Assembly: GCA_002238855.1 (NCBI GenBank)
Contig: MPND01000012.1
Span: 1-64,000, forward strand
Reading direction: 5' to 3'
Length of the DNA: 64,000 nt
Source of the DNA: SAR202 cluster bacterium bin90
GTDB lineage: Bacteria > Chloroflexota > Dehalococcoidia > Lucifugimonadales > JADFKI01
The position numbers and the translations under genes are program-made. Numbering within the stretch: position 1 is the stretch's first letter; every line of letters starts with the position of its first letter. The notes beneath the pieces were generated by a model. That model made no database searches and was not told the origin of the DNA. It worked only from the letters and a program-made list of their open reading frames with translations. Positions 9,701 through 17,455 of this stretch are shown here, piece by piece.

Positions 9701-10367
9701 CGGGTTCCATGAACACATTGGCGTTCTGATGCCAGTAGTCCTCGTTCTCGTCACTGGGCTCAATGATGCCCACAATCTCCGCGATGATAGCCTGATCGCT
9801 CCCAAGCGACGGCCTCATTTCCAGCTTGTCGCCAACATTCAGGCCGAAAACGCTCGCAGGCGTGTCACCTAAGAGCACCTCCACATGCAGCCCGTCTTCC
9901 GTGTCAGTAACCGTGTCCGTAAACGCGCGCCCGGAAGTGAACTCGACATGATGTTCCACATTGGACAGGTACTGCAGGTATCCTCGCGACACGAGGTCAA
10001 TATCAGCGTTGGCAAGCGGTCGCCTCGGCGTTCCTATGAGAAGCGTAGTCCCCTTAAGAAAGCGTTCGCGGCTAACATAGAAGTCAGAGATGTTATCTTC
10101 GATCAGCCTGTTAATTTCGCTATCGGTAGCGTTGAGGCTCTCCTCGTTCAGCGGCACATTAGGAGCGAAGGCGAAGATGTTCAGGAATAGAATGGAGGAA
10201 CGGTCGATGGATGTGTTGAGCGTGAGGCGCGCCAGCGAGTTCAAATACACTGGGGCGCCCGCAACCAGAGTGGACGCTATTATTATGCCTGCGAAGATAC
10301 TTAGCAGGAGCTTCCAATCGGAGTTGAGACGCTTAAGGATGAAGCCGAAAGTCGAAAAAGAACGCAT
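6720..10367 (-). CDS. Giant FtsX-like ABC permease (1215 aa), first gene of the operon
   Basis: A paralog of the permease at 2821-6576 with the same plan: an N-terminal helix, an extracytoplasmic core, a middle FtsX cluster (YLVQSREDDVALLRSRGVS), a second extracytoplasmic domain and a C-terminal FtsX cluster (NRSRNEMGFLQSVGLSSRQ). The two probably pair as a heterodimer served by the two ATPases downstream. The ATG at 10365-10367 opens the operon and a spacer of about 350 bp separates it from the cystathionine synthase-like gene's stop region and upstream DNA. No promoter was convincing. No substrate-binding protein or outer-membrane component is nearby. Confidence 0.88.
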   Translation of the reverse strand: MRSFSTFGFILKRLNSDWKLLLSIFAGIIIASTLVAGAPVYLNSLARLTLNTSIDRSSILFLNIFAFAPNVPLNEESLNATDSEINRLIEDNISDFYVSRERFLKGTTLLIGTPRRPLANADIDLVSRGYLQYLSNVEHHVEFTSGRAFTDTVTDTEDGLHVEVLLGDTPASVFGLNVGDKLEMRPSLGSDQAIIAEIVGIIEPSDENEDYWHQNANVFMEPAPLEEIPDVGIEVDPEEPPIALFVTRQALLDSMGKAYPGSLVSSSWYIFVDKEPLKKIWPVELRARLDNLEGGMAVQMQGSAVFTGITSLLDRFERRSFFTSIPLLLLLTITVITVLYYMSMMVSYLVQSREDDVALLRSRGVSMAQLVRLYAIEGLVITAVAVVIAPLLAMGIIAVSGKLPYFTEITNGSLLPVNWRWTPFLVAAAVGALSLAIYVVPSVIGARTGLIIHKLRSSRPPEVPFFQRYYLDVLVLIIGGLVFWELNARGQIVSGGLFSGVEINEALLFAPVLLLTLVALVFMRFFPLFVRFISGESPALVHLYVWVITATLALTLASDGVRQGDYVGVLPPTAIALMVAAAYWATQRSSRVRSRLYGTAAQIALTAALIYLYPPTDGTLANIPTLAFGAIVPLQLVFYGLVLLSDRSPVWVSLSLWHMARNPLQYSWLVLLLVMVTGLAVLATTVGGTLNRSYQERILYDVAADMRVSNIPGFIARSVDGLRDRYLTIPGVTAVSLAFRDRGTLGANYSGNTFRMLAVESDDFHYHSWYRDDFSRSTLPEVMRALRPLTVSEPITLPDDAVGVGLWMKPAEVYPNMFMWLVLQDADGVLDTVSLGNMGPTEWHARALQVPQRMKRPVQLASIQIYEPVFGPAGTAGSILLDNLHAIKRDGTTQVLEDFEDPRSTWLPLATSTISSDSLVLTNEDVNQGANAGLFSFGKDTDNGLRGIYRSPSGGHVPVVASSSFLRTSGARVGDALIVELKGRFIPVHLRDSVDFFPTLSPTGAGFLVADLETLIRHINILSPSLVATPNEMFIEKASGAGTSVRDVVTRLVGRDLVHDRETQLEQIRLDPLITAGWQAMVLLAMAIIVFTAGLGYVTYMLAFANRSRNEMGFLQSVGLSSRQMAGLLILEHFIIVAVGIGLGTGAGLLMSDLMVSSVAVTENGRQVVPPFIMETDLRSLVPLYVILIGIFALSVYRLTQSMRNLDFHAISRLE

Positions 10368-10588
10368 TGACCGTATTGCTGGTAAACCACCATTTCGAAT
10401 GTAGGGCCGTCGCCTGTGAAAGGGCCAGTCCCATGGGCGGCAATGCCAGCAATCGACACCTTGAGGAGACAGTGTTCTTCAATGGCAGACACCCGCAACG
10501 CCATAGTAGCACATTACGGCGCATGAAGTGAGACGCGCCCGAAGACGCCATTTCAGCATGCTGCCCAGATTCTGGACAAGCCTGAATC

Positions 10589-11741
10589 CTACTCCAATGC
10601 CTGACCGAGGTCCGCCAGCAGGTCATCGACATTCTCGATGCCCACCGACACTCGCAGCAGGTTGTCCGGCGTCTGCGTATCGGGCCCCTCGACCGATGCG
10701 CGGTGCTCTATCAGGCTCTCAGTTCCGCCCAGGCTCGTCGCGCGCGTGAACAGCCGCAGCTTCGCCGCAATCTCCATCGCATCCTGCCTGCCACCCTCCA
10801 CCCTCCCCCCCCCCCCCCCCCGGAAGCGACACCCCCCCGCCGAAATCCGACATCTGCCTCTCAGCCACAGCGCGTTCCGCCGGCGCAGCCAGCCCCGGAT
10901 AGTGGACCGCTTCCACGCGGGGATGCTCGCTGAGGAATGATGCAACCGCACCCGCATTTTCACAGTGAGCGCGCATTCTCAGGTGCAGCGTCCGGATGCC
11001 CCGCAGCGTCAGCCAGCAGTCGAATGCCGATGGCACAGCCCCGTATGTCGCCTGCACCTGACGCACCTTGCCGAAGAACGCATCTTCACTCGCAGTTATG
11101 ACAGCACCGCCCATCACATCGCTATGCCCTGACAGGTACTTCGTGGTCGAGTGGACAACCATATCCACCCCCAGTTCGATCGGCAGCTGCAGCATCGGCG
11201 TCGCCCATGTGTTGTCGCAAACGCACAGCGCCCCCGATTCGTGCGCGATCTCTGCCGTGCGTCGTATGTCCGTAACCTTCAGCATCGGGTTCGACGGCGT
11301 CTCCACCCAGACGAAACGGGTATCAGGGCGCATCGCCTGTCGCACCTGCTCGGCATCGGTGACATCCGTGAAGGTAACCTGCAATCCCCAGCGCGCGAAC
11401 ACATCTCGCAGCAGCGCACGAGTACCGTGATAGCAATCATTGGGGGCCACCACATGATCACCCCTGGAAAGCGCCTGAAACACAGCCGCAGTCGCCGCCG
11501 ATCCCGACGAAAAAGCAGCGCACGCAGCACCGCCCTCAAGTGTCCTTAGGATTTCTTCGAGCTGCTGCCTGTTCGGATTCCCCGTCCGCGAATAGATGAA
11601 TCCGCCCGGATACTCTCCGTCAGGCGCACGCTCGAAGGTAGTGGAGGGTTGAATCGGCGCAAGTATCGCCCCCGACTCCGGGTCGATATGATGGCTCGCC
11701 CGCGCAGCAGCGGTCTCCCTGTTCACTCTGCCATGACTCAC
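10589..11741 (-). pseudogene. Cystathionine gamma-synthase/lyase-like PLP enzyme, frameshifted at a 17-base C tract
   Basis: A trans-sulfuration-type PLP enzyme (Cys/Met metabolism family). The N-terminal part (GTG at 11741) shows the substrate/PLP motifs YSRTGNPNR and the PLP lysine region HSTTKYLSGHSD. After MSDFGGGVSLP the frame is lost in a homopolymer of 17 C on the plus strand (10805-10821). The expected C-terminus (AMEIAAKLRLFTRATSLGG, then ESLIEHRASVEGPDTQT and LLRVSVGIENVDDLL) continues in another frame to a stop at 10589. The gene may be truly broken, phase-variable, or misread by sequencing. The start overlaps the upstream YgiT-like gene by four bases. Whether it is MetB, MetC or a methionine gamma-lyase is not decided. 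Confidence 0.8.
10805..10821. repeat. Homopolymer of 17 C (poly-G on the coding strand)
   Basis: An uninterrupted run of 17 cytosines sits inside the cystathionine gamma-synthase-like gene, with a second run of 7 C at 10832-10838. Relatives have a few non-glycine residues here (MLSF-like), so the run looks expanded. Such tracts slip readily in replication and in sequencing. Confidence 0.9.
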
Positions 11742-12013
11742 TGCGCCAGAAAATCGTACAGCGGCACCACACCGGTAGCCTTAGTGCCGTCGCTGAGTAT
11801 CTCATCAATGCGCATCATGGCGATGGAACTCAGCAGAGTATCTCCGCAGGTACCGCATACCTCCGCCGGCACATTATCGACAACCACTATCCGCTCATTG
11901 TGCCGCGCCGTATGCACGATAAACTGCTCTTCGTATTCGCCCTCACATCCCTGTATCGTGCAGTCCATATCCATACCCTTCAGTTGAGACACCCGAACGG
12001 TCTTGAAGTTCAT
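11738..12013 (-). CDS. YgiT-type zinc-finger protein (antitoxin-like)
   Basis: A 91-residue protein with paired cysteines: C-x4-C near residues 17-22 and VCGTCGD near 56. It resembles the zinc-binding N-terminal half of YgiT/MqsA antitoxins, followed by a short helical tail. It is 18 bp downstream of a second YgiT-like gene and its stop overlaps the GTG of the cystathionine synthase-like gene (GTGA). It may be a duplicated antitoxin without its own toxin, or a small regulator. No helix-turn-helix is evident. Confidence 0.65.
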   Translation of the reverse strand: MNFKTVRVSQLKGMDMDCTIQGCEGEYEEQFIVHTARHNERIVVVDNVPAEVCGTCGDTLLSSIAMMRIDEILSDGTKATGVVPLYDFLAQ

Positions 12014-12031
12014 TGGTTTGGAGCGTATATC

Positions 12032-12253
12032 TTAGGTGGCATACTGAACAATCTCCAGTTCCGTACCTGAATCCACTTCCTTTATTATGCTCTCCACACG
12101 CTCAATCACCGGATCGTCTATCAGGTATTGACCACAATTGCTGCATTGGTCAACTGGCATCTGCCTTACGATTACTATAGAGGTGCTGGACACCTTGAAA
12201 GGCATGTCCGTAACAACGGAAGCCGTCTTGCTGCCACATACCTGACACATCAT
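12032..12253 (-). CDS. YgiT-type zinc-finger antitoxin
   Basis: A 73-residue protein with an N-terminal CQVCG and a second pair QCSNCG, the layout of YgiT-type zinc-finger domains found as antitoxins beside DUF4258 toxins. Its start overlaps the toxin gene stop by four bases (12250-12253), which fits the usual toxin-first order of this class. The motif VERVESIIKEVD suggests a helical tail. Neutralisation of the neighbour is inferred from the family arrangement. Confidence 0.75.
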   Translation of the reverse strand: MMCQVCGSKTASVVTDMPFKVSSTSIVIVRQMPVDQCSNCGQYLIDDPVIERVESIIKEVDSGTELEIVQYAT

Positions 12254-12540
12254 ACGGTTCCCCTCCTTGTCCTCATATCGCTTTCCAATTCTACAAGGTT
12301 TGGAGAATAGGCTGTAACCACGCGAACATTATCACCTGCGACATCTGCCGCGAACAACACATGAATCACCAGACTCCTGGAACGCGAGTAAACAAGGTAG
12401 CTGGGGAGGTACTTGTCGTCAGGGTATTCTTCTATTATCTCAAACGCGTCCACGGAATCAATTATGGTTTGCCTGTCGATAGTTCTATCTAGCATCCGCA
12501 CGTCTGAGTGATACGTCCACCGCACCTTACGCTCATTCAC
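12250..12540 (-). CDS. DUF4258-family toxin-like protein
   Basis: This 96-residue protein contains YHSDVRMLDRTI near the N-terminus and a C-terminal DNVRVVTAYSPN strand. This is the H...RM.eR and VVTAY pattern of DUF4258, a small RelE/barnase-like group often paired with YgiT-type antitoxins. The predicted action is RNA cleavage or translation inhibition, but this is inference from the family. It is the first gene of a minus-strand set: toxin, antitoxin, second YgiT-like protein, PLP enzyme. No good ribosome site was seen upstream. Confidence 0.75.
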   Translation of the reverse strand: MNERKVRWTYHSDVRMLDRTIDRQTIIDSVDAFEIIEEYPDDKYLPSYLVYSRSRSLVIHVLFAADVAGDNVRVVTAYSPNLVELESDMRTRRGTV

Positions 12541-12598
12541 ACAGCGTTGAATGAACTCAAGCGGATGTTCACAGGCAGCATCTAGCCTTTATAATTCC

Positions 12599-13723
12599 TT
12601 ACAGCCCAATCCCCTCCGCCACCGTCTCCAGATGGAAGTCCGTGTCCCCGAACGCAAGCTCCGCAGCCTTCGCTCGCCGCGAGTACAGCTGCATGTTGTG
12701 CTCCTTGGTGAAGCCGATCGCACCGTGGCACTGGTGCCCAAGCGCGCAGATGCGTCTGTACGCGTCGCTCACCCAAGCCTTCGCCATCGCGACTTCCTGC
12801 GTCGCATCTTCGCCCTCTGACAATCTCCACGCCGCTTGGTAAGTGATGTAGCGCGAGCCTTCCACATCAGTCGCCATGTTCGCGCAATGGTGCTGGATCG
12901 CCTGGAACGAACCGATAGGCCTGCCGAACTGCGTCCTCTGCTTCGCGTACTCCACCGTCATGTCGAGCACCTGCTCGGCGCCGCCCACCATTTCGGCGCA
13001 CTTGCCGATTGCGCCCCATGCAAGCACCTTCTCGATCGTGTCCCAGCCGCCGTTGACTTCGCCAAGCACCGCTGAGGCAGGTACGCTGGCATTCTCGAAG
13101 GCCAGTTCAGACTGCCTGTCGGACGCGATCGTCTTCAGCAGCGTGTGATTGACGCCGTCAGTTCCCCGCGGTACCAGGAACAGCGTAACATCCCGCTCGC
13201 CCTCACCCGTGCGCGCCGCCACAACATAGGTGTCCGAAACATGCGCGTTCGGCACAAATAGCTTGACGCCGTTCAGCACCCAGCCGTCGCCGCTCTGTGT
13301 TGCGGTCATCTCCACGCCCTCGGCATCCCATCGCGCGCTAGGCTCAGTCAGCGCAAGCGTAACGATAAGCTGGCCCTCGCTGATCTGCGGTAGAAGTCCC
13401 TGCTTCTGCTCCTCGGAACCTGCATCCATTATCGCCATGCCACCCATCACAACCGTCGAAAAGAATGGCCCCGGCAGCAGCGCGCGACCCGTCTCTTCCA
13501 GCAGCACGGACAGGTCGAGGTAGCTTAGTCCCACCCCGCCATACTCTTCAGGAATGATCAGTCCCAGCCAGCCCTGCTCCGCGACCTTCTGCCACATCTC
13601 AGGCGTGTAGCCGCGCTCGTCCTCTTCCATCTCGCGCACATAAGTATCCGGGCACTCTGCCTGCAGGAACTCGCGCGCGCTGTTCCTGAGCATCTGCTGC
13701 GTTTCGTTCAGTCCAAGGTCCAT
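12599..13723 (-). CDS. Acyl-CoA dehydrogenase family protein
   Basis: This 374-residue flavoprotein has the acyl-CoA dehydrogenase fold: the N-terminal helical domain (LGLNETQQMLRNSAREFL, GLIIPEEYGGVGLSYLDL), the mid beta-domain with ALTEPSARWD and LNGVKLFVPNA, and the C-terminal helical domain (RTQFGRPIGSFQAIQHHCA, QCHGAIGFTKEHNMQLYSRR). It oxidises acyl-CoA thioesters and passes electrons to ETF. It is diverged from the two following genes and could be the partner in a heteromeric dehydrogenase, as in steroid side-chain degradation. That is a guess from context. Confidence 0.9.
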   Translation of the reverse strand: MDLGLNETQQMLRNSAREFLQAECPDTYVREMEEDERGYTPEMWQKVAEQGWLGLIIPEEYGGVGLSYLDLSVLLEETGRALLPGPFFSTVVMGGMAIMDAGSEEQKQGLLPQISEGQLIVTLALTEPSARWDAEGVEMTATQSGDGWVLNGVKLFVPNAHVSDTYVVAARTGEGERDVTLFLVPRGTDGVNHTLLKTIASDRQSELAFENASVPASAVLGEVNGGWDTIEKVLAWGAIGKCAEMVGGAEQVLDMTVEYAKQRTQFGRPIGSFQAIQHHCANMATDVEGSRYITYQAAWRLSEGEDATQEVAMAKAWVSDAYRRICALGHQCHGAIGFTKEHNMQLYSRRAKAAELAFGDTDFHLETVAEGIGL

Positions 13724-13856
13724 TTATCGCGTTCCTCCGTATGTTGAGACGGCACTTCTAGGCCGCAGGTGTTGTTCGTTCTCTATGTACTTAATTCTGT
13801 GTGTTGGCTTCTGTGCATTAGAAGACATGCTGCAATTGCCAGGGAAACTGCTGAAC

Positions 13857-15026
13857 TTACCGCGGCAACTCCAGTCCCCTGGTCGCTATCACATTGCGAT
13901 TGATCTCCGACGTGCCCGCCGCGACCGTGCCGCCATGCGACCGCATCCAGCCGTTCTCTATCCGCCCCCGCAGCGGCGTCCAACTCGACTCAGGGTCAAG
14001 CTGACCGTACAGTCCCATCACCTGCATGCCCAGGCTATACAGCCGGATCATCATTTCCGTGCCGTATGCCTTGGTGATAGACGCCTCCATATTCGGAATC
14101 ATGTCCTGGCTCTGCATCCACGCCACGTTGTAGCACATCAGCCGGCAAGATTCGATCTGCACGGCCATATCCGCAATTCGCTGGCGCACTGAGACATCTT
14201 CAGACAGCGGCTTGCCGTTCCGCTCGTTCTCCTTGCAGAAGTTCACGATGTCCTCTAGCAGCCGCTTCGCCCTTGCCGGACGGTCAACTCCGGACCGTTC
14301 GAAGTCCAGCAGCGCAGCGCCCACATACCAGCCACGGTTCAGTTCGCCCACCAGGTTCTTTTTCGGCACACGCACATCCTCGAATGTTACGAGTGCGCGG
14401 TGAGCGTCCCACATCATCGGTATCTTCTCCACCGTGACGCCGGGTTGCTGCATTTCCGTCAGCAGGAAGCTGATGCCTCTGTGCTTGGGCGCGTCCGGTT
14501 CGGTGCGCGCCAGCATGAACATCCAGTCCGAGCCTGAATGCGCGCCGTTCCATATCTTCGACCCGTTGATTACGAAGTCGTCACCATCCTCGACCGCTCG
14601 CGTCTGAAGTGATGCCAGGTCCGAACCGCTGTCAGGTTCCGAGTATCCCTGCGACCAGTCTATGTCCGCCTGCGCTATGCGCGGCAGGAAGAACTGCTTC
14701 TGCTCCTCCGTGCCATACAGCATCAGAATGGGGCCGACCATGCGCACGCCGGAGTCGCCTGCCGGCACTCCCCTGTACGCCATCTCCTCGTTGAAGATCA
14801 TCTGTCGGATGTGAGGCGCTGCCTGCCCGCCGTATTCTTCGGGCCAGGCCATTGTCAGCCAGCCGTTGCCCGCAAGCTTCTTCTTGAACTCGCGAACCAG
14901 GCCGGCATCCTCCGGCTCTTCCGCGTCAACAGCGCGCTCTCGCCAGTCCCACGGCAACTCGCTTTCGACAAAATCGCCTACTTCCTCGCGAAAGGCATCG
15001 TCATCCGAGCTGAAACGGAAGTCCAT
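13857..15026 (-). CDS. Acyl-CoA dehydrogenase family protein
   Basis: A 389-residue acyl-CoA dehydrogenase with WPEEYGGQAAPHIRQMIFNEE, the FAD-contact block GYSEPDSGSDLASLQT and GSKIWNGAHSGSDWMFMLART, and the C-terminal GRIENGWMRSHGGTVAAGTSEI with the family's usual GTSEINRN ending. It is a close paralog of the next gene upstream in the transcript (15094-16263), so the two arose by tandem duplication and may form a heteromer. It lies about 130 bp from 12599-13723, also on the minus strand. The acyl substrate is unknown. Confidence 0.92.
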   Translation of the reverse strand: MDFRFSSDDDAFREEVGDFVESELPWDWRERAVDAEEPEDAGLVREFKKKLAGNGWLTMAWPEEYGGQAAPHIRQMIFNEEMAYRGVPAGDSGVRMVGPILMLYGTEEQKQFFLPRIAQADIDWSQGYSEPDSGSDLASLQTRAVEDGDDFVINGSKIWNGAHSGSDWMFMLARTEPDAPKHRGISFLLTEMQQPGVTVEKIPMMWDAHRALVTFEDVRVPKKNLVGELNRGWYVGAALLDFERSGVDRPARAKRLLEDIVNFCKENERNGKPLSEDVSVRQRIADMAVQIESCRLMCYNVAWMQSQDMIPNMEASITKAYGTEMMIRLYSLGMQVMGLYGQLDPESSWTPLRGRIENGWMRSHGGTVAAGTSEINRNVIATRGLELPR

Positions 15027-15093
15027 GTATTCACCTCACCGTAGCGTACTCTTTGGTATTGCCCCTTGGACGGGCACCGACTATGTGGATTGG

Positions 15094-16263
15094 CTATCTG
15101 GGCAATCCAAGTCCGCGCGTCGCGATAATGTTGCGCTGAATCTCCGATGTGCCCGCCGCGATCGTCGCGGAAACCGAAGTCATGTAACTCTGCTCGATTC
15201 GGCCCTGCATCGGCGCGTACTTCGATTCCGGCTCCAGTTGACCGTACAGCCCCAGAATTTCCATGCCCGCGCGCGCAACCGCTTGCTGCAACTCCGTGCC
15301 GAAGCTCTTGCCCATCGAGGACTCCTTGTTCGGCACAAGCCCCGCGCTCTGCATCCATGCAATCTGGTATGAAATCAGGCGGCTTATCTCGGTCTTGACC
15401 GTAAGGTCCGCGAGCTTTCGGCTGATCTTCGGATCATCAATCAGGCGCATACCGTTCCGAGTGGTATCCTTGCAGAACTGAACCAGCTCTTCAAGTGTCC
15501 GCTTCGTGCCGGCCGAATACTCCACTCCGGAGCGTTCAAAGTCCAGCAGAGTCGCGCCCACATACCAGCCGCGATTGAGTTCGCCGACAAGGTTCCTCTT
15601 CGGAACGCGCACATCGTCGAAGACGACCATGTTGAAACTATGGTTGTCCGCCATGTTTATGATCGGGCGAACTTCCACGCCCGGCTGCTTCATGTCCGCA
15701 AGCAAGAAGCTGATGCCGCGATGCTTGGGTGCATCCGGGTCGGTTCGCGTCAGCACCATCACATGGTCCGCGTGGTGCGCGTTGGAAGTCCATATCTTCG
15801 TGCCGTTGACGACAAAATCGTCACCGTCCTCGACCGCTCGTGTCTGAAGCGAAGCGAGGTCCGAGCCGGATTCAGGCTCCGAGTACCCCTGGCACCACTG
15901 CACCTCACCGCGCGCAATCGGCGGCAGGTACTCGCGCTTCTGCTCCTCCGTGCCATGGATCATTAGCGTCGGCGCAAGCATCTTCGTGCCAAACTGGTCC
16001 CGTCCGGGAGCGCGCTGGTAAGCCATCTCCTCGGCAAAGATAAGCTGCATCATGTGCGATGCGCCGCTTCCGCCGTACTCCTCAGGCCATGCCATCGTAA
16101 GCCAGCCCTTGTCCGCTAGCTTCTTCCGCATCTCCAGTTCGAAATCCCAGTCTTCGCCTTCCTCGTCCCCACCGCCCGTCCATCCGTCGGGAAGTTCTTT
16201 GCTCAGAAACTCGCGCAACTCGGCGCGAAAATTCTCTTCCTCAGCCGTGAATTTGAACTCCAT
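15094..16263 (-). CDS. Acyl-CoA dehydrogenase family protein
   Basis: A 389-residue paralog of 13857-15026 with the same landmarks: WPEEYGGSGASHMMQLIFAEE, GYSEPESGSDLASLQT, VNGTKIWTSNAHHADHVMVLTRT and GTSEIQRNIIATRGLGLPR at the end. The length and motif set are complete. It is the first of the three dehydrogenases in the transcript. Three dehydrogenases in a row suggest a catabolic pathway for branched, cyclic or otherwise unusual acyl chains. No thiolase or hydratase is present nearby to refine this. Confidence 0.92.
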   Translation of the reverse strand: MEFKFTAEEENFRAELREFLSKELPDGWTGGGDEEGEDWDFELEMRKKLADKGWLTMAWPEEYGGSGASHMMQLIFAEEMAYQRAPGRDQFGTKMLAPTLMIHGTEEQKREYLPPIARGEVQWCQGYSEPESGSDLASLQTRAVEDGDDFVVNGTKIWTSNAHHADHVMVLTRTDPDAPKHRGISFLLADMKQPGVEVRPIINMADNHSFNMVVFDDVRVPKRNLVGELNRGWYVGATLLDFERSGVEYSAGTKRTLEELVQFCKDTTRNGMRLIDDPKISRKLADLTVKTEISRLISYQIAWMQSAGLVPNKESSMGKSFGTELQQAVARAGMEILGLYGQLEPESKYAPMQGRIEQSYMTSVSATIAAGTSEIQRNIIATRGLGLPR

Positions 16264-16356
16264 TAGACTGCCTCCGTTGATATTCTAGGTTCATCACTTG
16301 GCGTCGATCGGCACCGCTTGCATAGGCACCACACTTGTGGCTGACCCACTGACAGA

Positions 16357-16596
16357 CTACACGCTGCCAACAGACAGGCAGGTCACGGTGCGAACAATGC
16401 CGTTAATCGTATGAATGCGGCTCGTGACCATATCCCCGACCGAATTTAGGTCCGGCGCGACCACGACCGCGATTATGTCGTATGGACCGGTAACCGCATC
16501 GACCGTCTCGATGCCGTCGAGTGACCGCAGCGTATTCGCCACATCACGCGATTTACCCACTGAGGTCTCAATTAAAATATACGCCTTTGTTGACAA
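16357..16596 (-). CDS. Stand-alone Lrp/AsnC ligand-binding (RAM) domain protein
   Basis: A protein of 79 residues made only of the alpha/beta RAM domain of Lrp/AsnC regulators (AYILIETSVGKSRDVANTLRS, VDAVTGPYDIIAVV), without a helix-turn-helix. I chose the TTG at 16594-16596 over the upstream ATG because AGGAGG lies eight bases before it and the fold begins at once. Such small proteins bind amino acids or co-assemble with full-length Lrp proteins. It lies upstream of the acyl-CoA dehydrogenases on the same strand and may sense a metabolite of that pathway. Confidence 0.8.
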   Translation of the reverse strand: MSTKAYILIETSVGKSRDVANTLRSLDGIETVDAVTGPYDIIAVVVAPDLNSVGDMVTSRIHTINGIVRTVTCLSVGSV

Positions 16597-16757
16597 TTCT
16601 CGCTCCTCCTGAATAGACGCCACGGTTCTCATATTCCTAGCCGATTGAGCTGCCTCACAAGAACCGTGCAGTCGCCAATTTCCGAGTAAATCGGTACGAA
16701 ATCACTCTGCATTTTATAGGGGCGCAAGAATGAGTGTCAAACAACACGCCCACAGCG

Positions 16758-16790
16758 AAAGACCCCGCCACTTACGGCGAGGTCTTTTCA
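16758..16790 (-). terminator. Rho-independent terminator
   Basis: A strong hairpin with arms AAAGACCCCGCC and GGCGAGGTCTTT, a six-base loop and T-rich flanks on both sides. It lies about 40 bp after the DUF1801 gene stop (minus strand) and before the RAM-domain gene. Confidence 0.75.
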
Positions 16791-16828
16791 TACTCTATTA
16801 CAAGCTGCCCATATCGTAGGCAGAGAAA

Positions 16829-17281
16829 TTAAAACCCGTCCCAACCGGGCAGCGCGGCCGATTGCCTGATCCACTCCACCATCTGTTCCTCGTCCAGCTT
16901 CCCCTCTCTGACATTTACCCAGCGAGCGTCCGGGTCTTTTCCCCCTTCTGGCGGCAAAGGACTGAGCGAACTGCCATTCAAGAAAGTAATCTTCACATAC
17001 TTCGCGAAACAGTGGACATTCAGGAACCACCCCAAGCCCTCAACACCGTACCAGGGCGAGTTCCACCTGACAGCCTTCTGCACACCGGGCACATTCTGCT
17101 CGACAATCTCGTCAAGCCGTCGCCCCAGTTCATACTTCCACTCCGGCATCGCCGCGATGTATGCTTGCACGGGAGCATCGCCATCCGCCTTCGCTATCTG
17201 CGGATTCCCACCCGATAGCAGCAGCACCGGATTCCCATGCACATCCGTCGCGGGCGTCCCATAAGACCTCTTCGTTGTCAT
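16829..17281 (-). CDS. DUF1801-family protein (YdhG/YdeI-like)
   Basis: A 150-residue protein. The core AYIAAMPEWKYELGRRLDEIVEQ and VRWNSPWYGVEGLGWFLNVHCFAKYVKITFLNG is the DUF1801 (SHOCT-like/YdhG) fold, of unknown biochemical role. The start at 17279-17281 has GGAGG seven bases upstream. The longer frame to 17317 would add an unlikely CCGG-rich tail. It is followed by a clear terminator. The N-terminal 35 residues (TTKRSYGTPATDVHGNP) look unstructured. Confidence 0.75.
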   Translation of the reverse strand: MTTKRSYGTPATDVHGNPVLLLSGGNPQIAKADGDAPVQAYIAAMPEWKYELGRRLDEIVEQNVPGVQKAVRWNSPWYGVEGLGWFLNVHCFAKYVKITFLNGSSLSPLPPEGGKDPDARWVNVREGKLDEEQMVEWIRQSAALPGWDGF

Positions 17282-17455
17282 CGCATTTCCTCCATTTTGC
17301 GATCCCCCACAACACAATGCACAACCACCCCAAAATGTCAGTACATGCTACAAATCCCACCACTCCGCCGCTAGGCAGAATCAGGCACCCGCCATCCCGT
17401 TCTGAATCGCCCCGCGCCGAACAACGCACCGCCAGCCAACTCCCAGACAGATTGC

